From Flammeovirgaceae bacterium UBA5867 (GTDB lineage Bacteria > Bacteroidota > Bacteroidia > Cytophagales > Cyclobacteriaceae), in the NCBI GenBank assembly GCA_002432545.1, contig DJFR01000153.1, positions 3,465 to 13,837 of the forward strand: a DNA stretch of 10,373 nucleotides. Reading direction: 5' to 3'. Numbering within the stretch: position 1 is the stretch's first letter; every line of letters starts with the position of its first letter. The notes below the pieces were generated by a model, which searched no databases, was not told where the DNA came from, and saw only the letters and a program-made list of their open reading frames with translations. Positions 6,722-10,373 of this stretch are shown here, piece by piece. Made by a program: the position numbers and the translations under genes.

Positions 6722-6796
6722 ATGAATAACAACATCACATCAGGCTTGCACCACCACCATCATGGAAACAACACGATGCGTGGCACCGCCTTTTAG
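6722..6796 (+). CDS. hisL: Histidine operon leader peptide
   Basis: This is a 24-codon ORF starting ATG at 6722 and ending TAG at 6794. The peptide begins MNNNITSGL, then has five consecutive histidines (residues 10-14; codons CAC CAC CAC CAT CAT at 6749-6763), and ends GNNTMRGTAF. It lies 143 bases upstream of hisG on the same strand and is followed after 25 bases by an intrinsic terminator. A run of His codons in a short ORF ahead of a his operon is the hallmark of attenuation: low charged tRNA-His stalls the ribosome on these codons and changes the RNA fold downstream. The peptide itself needs no function. I can see the sequence and the hairpins; the mechanism is inferred by analogy with enterobacterial hisL, whose leader has seven His codons in a row. 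No Shine-Dalgarno motif precedes the ATG. Confidence 0.88.
   Translation: MNNNITSGLHHHHHGNNTMRGTAF
6754..6783 (+). promoter_or_regulatory. Leader hairpin over the His codons (region 1:2)
   Basis: CCACCATC (6754-6761, within the His codons) can pair with GATG (6775-6778) and GTGG (6780-6783), giving 8 base pairs with one bulged C at 6779 and a 13-base loop. A ribosome on the His codons would prevent this pairing and free 6775-6788. Part of that stretch, GCACCG (6783-6788), can pair with CGGTGT (6832-6837; one G-U pair), which would open the top of the terminator stem. That antiterminator is short, so this part of the model is tentative. Confidence 0.55.
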
Positions 6797-6821
6797 TGAT
6801 TTTTGAAATAGAAAAATTTAT

Positions 6822-6851
6822 GGGCTTGTCACGGTGTGGCAAGCCCTTTTT
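6822..6851 (+). terminator. his attenuator: intrinsic terminator
   Basis: GGGCTTGTCAC (6822-6832) pairs with GTGGCAAGCCC's register at 6836-6846 to make an 11-bp stem (ten Watson-Crick pairs and one T-G pair at 6829/6839) closed by the triloop GGT, followed directly by five T at 6847-6851 and then GTTT. This is a textbook Rho-independent terminator placed between the leader peptide and hisG, 88 bases before the hisG ATG. It would stop transcription when histidine is plentiful. Its position ahead of the operon, with no gene other than the leader ORF before it, rules out simple end-of-gene termination. Confidence 0.9.
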
Positions 6852-6939
6852 GTTTACGGAGTTTTAAAAAATATATACTTCACACTACGCACAGGAACCA
6901 GGCAGCAACCAAACAACCGCTGCTAAAACTTTAACAACT

Positions 6940-7800
6940 ATGAGTACTTTGTTACGAATCGCCATTCAAAAATCGGGACGCCTGCAGGAAGGTTCACTGG
7001 ATCTGCTACACGAAAGCGGACTATCTTTCAGCAACGGCAAAGACCAACTGAAAACACAAGCCCGTAATTTCCCTGTTGAGATTCTCTTCTTACGCGATGA
7101 TGATATACCGCAGTATGTTGAGGACCAGGTTGCCGATGTAGGCATTGTAGGCGAGAATATATTCTTTGAAAAACAAAAGAAGAACGAACTGGTAAAGAGA
7201 CTCGACTTTGCCAAGTGCCGCTTGTCAATGGCGGTGCCGCGCTCTGAAAATTATACCGGTGTACAGTGGCTCAACGGTAAAAACATCGCTACCTCCTACC
7301 CGAACATTGTTAAAGATTTCTTAAAGAAAAATAATATCAAAGCCGGCATTCATGAGATCAGCGGTTCGGTAGAAATCGCGCCCGGTATAGGACTGGCAGA
7401 TGCTATATGCGACCTCGTAAGTACGGGCAGCACGTTGTTAAGCAATGGGCTGAAAGAAGTAGAAGTGGTAATGCAATCTGAAGCAGTGATCATTGCCAAC
7501 CCTACACTGAATGCCGAAAAGAAAAATATTCTTGATAAACTTCTGTTCCGCATTGAAGCCGTACGCAAGGCGAAGAACACAAAATATATATTAATGAACT
7601 GTCCGAATGCCTCGATTGAAAAGATCACGAGTGTTATACCCGGCATGAAAAGCCCTACGATTATACCGCTGGCACGCGAAGGATGGAGCTCACTGCATTC
7701 CGTTGTAGATGAAAATGATTTCTGGGAACGTATCGATCAATTGAGAGAGTTTGGCGCTGAAGGCATACTGGTTGTACCGATTGAAAAGATGATCGTATAG
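6940..7800 (+). CDS. hisG: ATP phosphoribosyltransferase, long form
   Basis: HisG joins PRPP and ATP to form phosphoribosyl-ATP, the first and committed step of histidine synthesis. The protein has 286 residues, typical of the long form that works without HisZ. Residues 5-10 start the catalytic domain (LRIAIQKSGRL), ADVGIVGENI (65-74) is a conserved periplasmic-binding-like segment, and DLVSTGSTL (158-166) is the PRPP-binding loop. From about 213 to the end is the ferredoxin-like HisG C-terminal domain that binds histidine for feedback inhibition, with IPGMKSPTIIPL at 233-244. It is the first structural gene after the attenuator and is followed 27 bases later by hisD. The ATG at 6940 gives a normal N-terminus. 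Control is expected both by attenuation and by allostery. Confidence 0.97.
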   Translation: MSTLLRIAIQKSGRLQEGSLDLLHESGLSFSNGKDQLKTQARNFPVEILFLRDDDIPQYVEDQVADVGIVGENIFFEKQKKNELVKRLDFAKCRLSMAVPRSENYTGVQWLNGKNIATSYPNIVKDFLKKNNIKAGIHEISGSVEIAPGIGLADAICDLVSTGSTLLSNGLKEVEVVMQSEAVIIANPTLNAEKKNILDKLLFRIEAVRKAKNTKYILMNCPNASIEKITSVIPGMKSPTIIPLAREGWSSLHSVVDENDFWERIDQLREFGAEGILVVPIEKMIV

Positions 7801-7827
7801 TATATATCAACTTTATAAATCAAGCAC

Positions 7828-9111
7828 ATGAAAATATACTCCAATCCATCGCAGGACACCTGGGCAGAACTTTCGAAACGTCCGCAACTGGAACTTGAAT
7901 TTCTGGACAGCTCTGTTCGCAATGTTTTGAACCGTGTAAAAAAATCCGGTGACGATGCCTTGCGCGAACTAACCCTGCAATACGACAAAGTATCGATACA
8001 GGAATTGCGCGTAACGGAGGCTGAACTTACTGAAGCCGAAAAATCATTACCGGCATCGCTGAAGCAAGCCATCACCACAGCTGCAGCCAACATTGAAAAA
8101 TTTCACGCAGCCCAAAAGCGCGATGTTATGACCGTGGAGACTTTGCCCGGAGTAACCTGCTGGCGCAAAGGTGTTGCTATTGATAAGGTAGGTATATATA
8201 TACCGGGCGGTTCCGCCCCACTCTTCTCCACCGTGCTGATGCTTGGTGTACCTGCAAAACTCGCAGGTTGTAAAGAAGTAGTACTTTGTTCACCACCCGA
8301 TAAGTCGGGCAAGATAAACGCAGCTATACTCTTTGCTGCGAAACTCGTAGGCGTTACACGCATCTTTAAAGTTGGTGGCGCACAAGCTATAGCTGCCATG
8401 GCGTTCGGCACACAGAGTATACCGAAAGTTCACAAGATATTTGGTCCGGGTAATCAGTATGTAACCAAAGCCAAGCAACTGGTAATGGAAGAAGGACTGG
8501 CGATCGATATGCCTGCTGGTCCATCAGAAGTATTGGTAATGGCCGATGAGACAGCGGATGCATCGTTCATCGCTGCCGATTTACTATCGCAGGCCGAACA
8601 CGGTGAAGACAGCCAGGTAATGCTCGTACTCAATAACGACTCGATGGTTTCCGCTATACAAAGCGAGATCAGCAAACAACTCGAACAACTGCCCCGCAAA
8701 GCTATAGCAGAAAAATCGCTTGCCAACAGTCGCGTTATCATCATCAACGATCAACAGGCAGCACTCAATTTCATTAACGAATACGCCCCCGAGCACCTTA
8801 TCATCAACACGAAAAATGCTGATGCTGTTGCAGCGTCTATCAGCAACGCAGGCTCTGTATTCATCGGTAATTATTCTCCCGAAGCTATAGGAGACTATGC
8901 ATCCGGCACCAACCATACACTGCCAACCAACGGTTTTGCAAAAGCATTTGCAGGAGTATCACTCGAAAGCTTTATGAAGTATATAACCTTCCAGAAACTT
9001 ACCGAAGAAGGTATAAAGAAACTCGGCCCGGTGGTAGAAGAAATGGCCGAAGCCGAACAACTCGCAGGCCATAAACGTGCCGTAACCATTCGCCTTGAAA
9101 AATTGAAATAA
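7828..9111 (+). CDS. hisD: Histidinol dehydrogenase
   Basis: HisD catalyses the last two oxidations, L-histidinol to L-histidinal to L-histidine, with NAD and one zinc per active site. At 427 residues it is full length. The four zinc ligands expected from the Escherichia coli enzyme are present: Gln255 and His258 in LLSQAEHGE, Asp356 in EAIGDYASG and His415 in AGHKRAV. The catalytic Glu322-His323 pair is in EYAPEHL. Other family motifs are VGIYIPGGSAPLFST (121-135), GGAQAIAAMAFGT (183-195) and FGPGNQYVTKAK (205-216). The start at 7828 (MKIYSNPS) is the only sensible ATG. It stands between hisG and hisC in the order usual for Bacteroidota. The 40-base gap to hisC holds an octamer repeat. Confidence 0.97.
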   Translation: MKIYSNPSQDTWAELSKRPQLELEFLDSSVRNVLNRVKKSGDDALRELTLQYDKVSIQELRVTEAELTEAEKSLPASLKQAITTAAANIEKFHAAQKRDVMTVETLPGVTCWRKGVAIDKVGIYIPGGSAPLFSTVLMLGVPAKLAGCKEVVLCSPPDKSGKINAAILFAAKLVGVTRIFKVGGAQAIAAMAFGTQSIPKVHKIFGPGNQYVTKAKQLVMEEGLAIDMPAGPSEVLVMADETADASFIAADLLSQAEHGEDSQVMLVLNNDSMVSAIQSEISKQLEQLPRKAIAEKSLANSRVIIINDQQAALNFINEYAPEHLIINTKNADAVAASISNAGSVFIGNYSPEAIGDYASGTNHTLPTNGFAKAFAGVSLESFMKYITFQKLTEEGIKKLGPVVEEMAEAEQLAGHKRAVTIRLEKLK

Positions 9112-9113
9112 CA

Positions 9114-9145
9114 AAAACACCTACACACATAAACACCAAAACACG
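9114..9145 (-). repeat. Four tandem octamers in the hisD-hisC gap
   Basis: The plus strand reads AAAACACC, TACACACA, TAAACACC, AAAACACG in 8-base register. On the minus strand the phase can be set as GTGTTTTG, GTGTTTAT, GTGTGTAG, GTGTTTTT, the same GTGTTNNN pattern as the array at 4767 but in the opposite orientation. It fills nearly all of the spacer, ending six bases before the GTG start of hisC. Confidence 0.6.
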
Positions 9146-9151
9146 TAAAAA

Positions 9152-10201
9152 GTGAGTAAGAAGAAATTATTTCCGGATATCAACACCCTCGTTCGCAGAA
9201 ACATTCTGAACATGAAACCTTATTCATCGGCACGCGATGAATTTAAGGGCGAAGCAGAAATATACCTGGACGCGAATGAGAATCCGTATCAATCGCCCTA
9301 TAATCGTTATCCTGATCCGCTGCAATGGAATGTGAAGAAAGAACTCGCTGCAATCAAAAATGTAAATCCGAAGCAGATATTCTTAGGGAATGGCAGTGAT
9401 GAACCGATTGACCTGTTGATCCGCGCGTTTTGTGAACCCAACCAGGACTCTATACTCATTACCGAGCCAACGTATGGTATGTATTCGGTTTGTGCCGATG
9501 TAAATGCTGTGAATGTTCAGCGTGTATTACTCACTCCGGATTTTGATATAGACCTCGATGCCTTCCCCCGAACGTTTGATGCTACTACGAAAATTATATT
9601 CCTGTGCAGTCCTAACAACCCAACCGGTAATTTACTGAGCCGCGATAAAATCCTGGAAGTATTGAAACGCTTCTACGGATTAGTGGTGATCGATGAAGCC
9701 TATATCGATTTTGCCAAGAGCAAAAGTTTCCTCGAAGACCTCGCTAAATATCCGAACCTCGTAGTGCTGCAAACTTTTTCAAAAGCCTGGGGACTTGCCG
9801 GTTTACGTCTCGGTATGTGTTTCGCATCGGAAGAGATCATTAACATCCTGAACAAAATCAAGTATCCATACAACGTAAACATCCGCACACAGGAGCTGGC
9901 ACTGGATGCACTCGAGAATGTGCATGTGATGGAAGAATGGGTAAAAGAAATCATTAAGCAGCGCACCAAGCTTGTCAAGGCACTCGAGAAGCTCGCGATC
10001 GTAGAAAATATATACCCTTCCGACAGTAATTTTATACTGGTGCGTGTAAAGGATGCACCGGCTACGTATCAATATTTACTAGAGCACCGCATTATTGTAC
10101 GCGACCGCTCGCGTGTAACGCTTTGCTATAACTGCATTCGCATTACCATTGGTACACCGGAAGAAAACGAACGCCTCATTAAAGCACTGGAAGAATTATG
10201 A
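9152..10201 (+). CDS. hisC: Histidinol-phosphate aminotransferase
   Basis: HisC is a PLP-dependent fold-type I aminotransferase that moves the amino group of glutamate onto imidazole acetol-phosphate to make histidinol phosphate. The 349-residue protein has the expected landmarks: YLDANENPY (38-46) for substrate contact, GNGSDEPID (79-87) for phosphate binding, SPNNPTGN (153-160), VIDEAYIDF (179-187) with the Asp that holds the pyridine nitrogen, TFSKAWGLAGLRLG (208-221) with the PLP-binding Lys211, and an Arg near 332 in CIRITIGTPEEN for the substrate phosphate. The GTG start at 9152 keeps the family N-terminus (LVRRNILNMKPYSSARDEF); starting at the internal Met21 would remove it. The stop overlaps the ATG of hisB by 4 bases (ATGA), so translation is probably coupled. 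Confidence 0.96.
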   Translation: MSKKKLFPDINTLVRRNILNMKPYSSARDEFKGEAEIYLDANENPYQSPYNRYPDPLQWNVKKELAAIKNVNPKQIFLGNGSDEPIDLLIRAFCEPNQDSILITEPTYGMYSVCADVNAVNVQRVLLTPDFDIDLDAFPRTFDATTKIIFLCSPNNPTGNLLSRDKILEVLKRFYGLVVIDEAYIDFAKSKSFLEDLAKYPNLVVLQTFSKAWGLAGLRLGMCFASEEIINILNKIKYPYNVNIRTQELALDALENVHVMEEWVKEIIKQRTKLVKALEKLAIVENIYPSDSNFILVRVKDAPATYQYLLEHRIIVRDRSRVTLCYNCIRITIGTPEENERLIKALEEL

Positions 10202-10373
10202 AAAAAGTATTATTCATAGATCGCGATGGAACCCTCATCATTGAACCACCGGATGAGCAAATCGATTCACTCGAAAAACTGGAATACTATCCCGGTGTTT
10301 TTACATGGCTGAGCAAGATTGCAGCAGAAACTGATTTCGAACTGGTAATGGTTACAAACCAGGATGGTCTTGG
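10198..10373 (+). CDS. hisB: HisB N-terminal part (histidinol-phosphatase domain), truncated by the window
   Basis: 58 codons are visible before the right edge. The start MKKVLFIDRDGTLIIEPP carries the HAD-family nucleophile motif DxD (Asp8 and Asp10), and VTNQDGLG at the edge is HAD motif II with its Thr and Asn. The spacing and the intervening QIDSLEKLEYYPGVF closely follow the N-terminal domain of Escherichia coli HisB, a bifunctional histidinol-phosphatase and imidazoleglycerol-phosphate dehydratase. The dehydratase half would lie outside the window, so the bifunctional state is expected rather than shown. The ATG at 10198 overlaps the hisC stop by four bases. Confidence 0.93.
   Translation, partial: MKKVLFIDRDGTLIIEPPDEQIDSLEKLEYYPGVFTWLSKIAAETDFELVMVTNQDGL

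Noticed and set aside
6902..6923. Small hairpin GCAGC/GCTGC upstream of hisG as a second terminator
   Set aside because: Only five strong pairs with a 12-base loop and no T run; likely chance.
8191..8204. 14-bp palindrome GGTATATATATACC as an operator
   Set aside because: It encodes the conserved VGIYIP segment of HisD and is explained by the general T-ATA codon preference.

Overview
The window looks like chromosomal DNA from a member of the Bacteroidota, most likely a Cytophagales-type bacterium. The reasons are the closest protein families I recognise (NFACT protein, PhnP-like MBL hydrolase, WcaI-like glycosyltransferase, long-form HisG, bifunctional HisB), the lack of Shine-Dalgarno motifs, the GTG and TTG starts, and the short A/T-rich spacers. 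It is mostly ordinary core genome. I see no phage, insertion sequence, CRISPR, rRNA or tRNA gene.

Layout. (1) Positions 1-1674, minus strand: miaA (tRNA dimethylallyltransferase), then a family-4-like glycosyltransferase that runs off the left edge. (2) 1675-2088: a divergent spacer almost filled by degenerate tandem 8-mers, GT-type on the left and their reverse complement on the right. (3) 2089-4767, plus strand: a small protein of unknown function, a PhnP-like metallo-hydrolase overlapping it by 4 bases, and an NFACT (RqcH-like) protein. (4) 4768-4853: a convergent spacer with a second octamer array and a perfect 8-bp palindromic hairpin. (5) 4854-6501, minus strand: a TPR lipoprotein gene followed one base later by a Nudix CoA-pyrophosphatase-like gene. 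(6) 6502-6939: a divergent spacer carrying a histidine attenuator. (7) 6940-10373, plus strand: hisG, hisD, hisC and the start of hisB, the first genes of a histidine operon.

How the parts work together. HisG commits PRPP and ATP to histidine synthesis. HisC, the HisB phosphatase domain and HisD carry out the late steps, and the HisB dehydratase domain (outside the window) supplies the HisC substrate. The operon is preceded by a 24-codon leader ORF with five consecutive His codons, a hairpin that includes those codons, and an 11-bp intrinsic terminator with a T run. This fits classical ribosome-mediated attenuation by charged tRNA-His, with allosteric control through the C-terminal domain of HisG as a second layer.

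The most notable observations are the his attenuator, the octamer arrays that recur in at least three spacers, and a strong context bias: in hisG and hisD the Ile codon ATA is used mainly after a codon ending in T.
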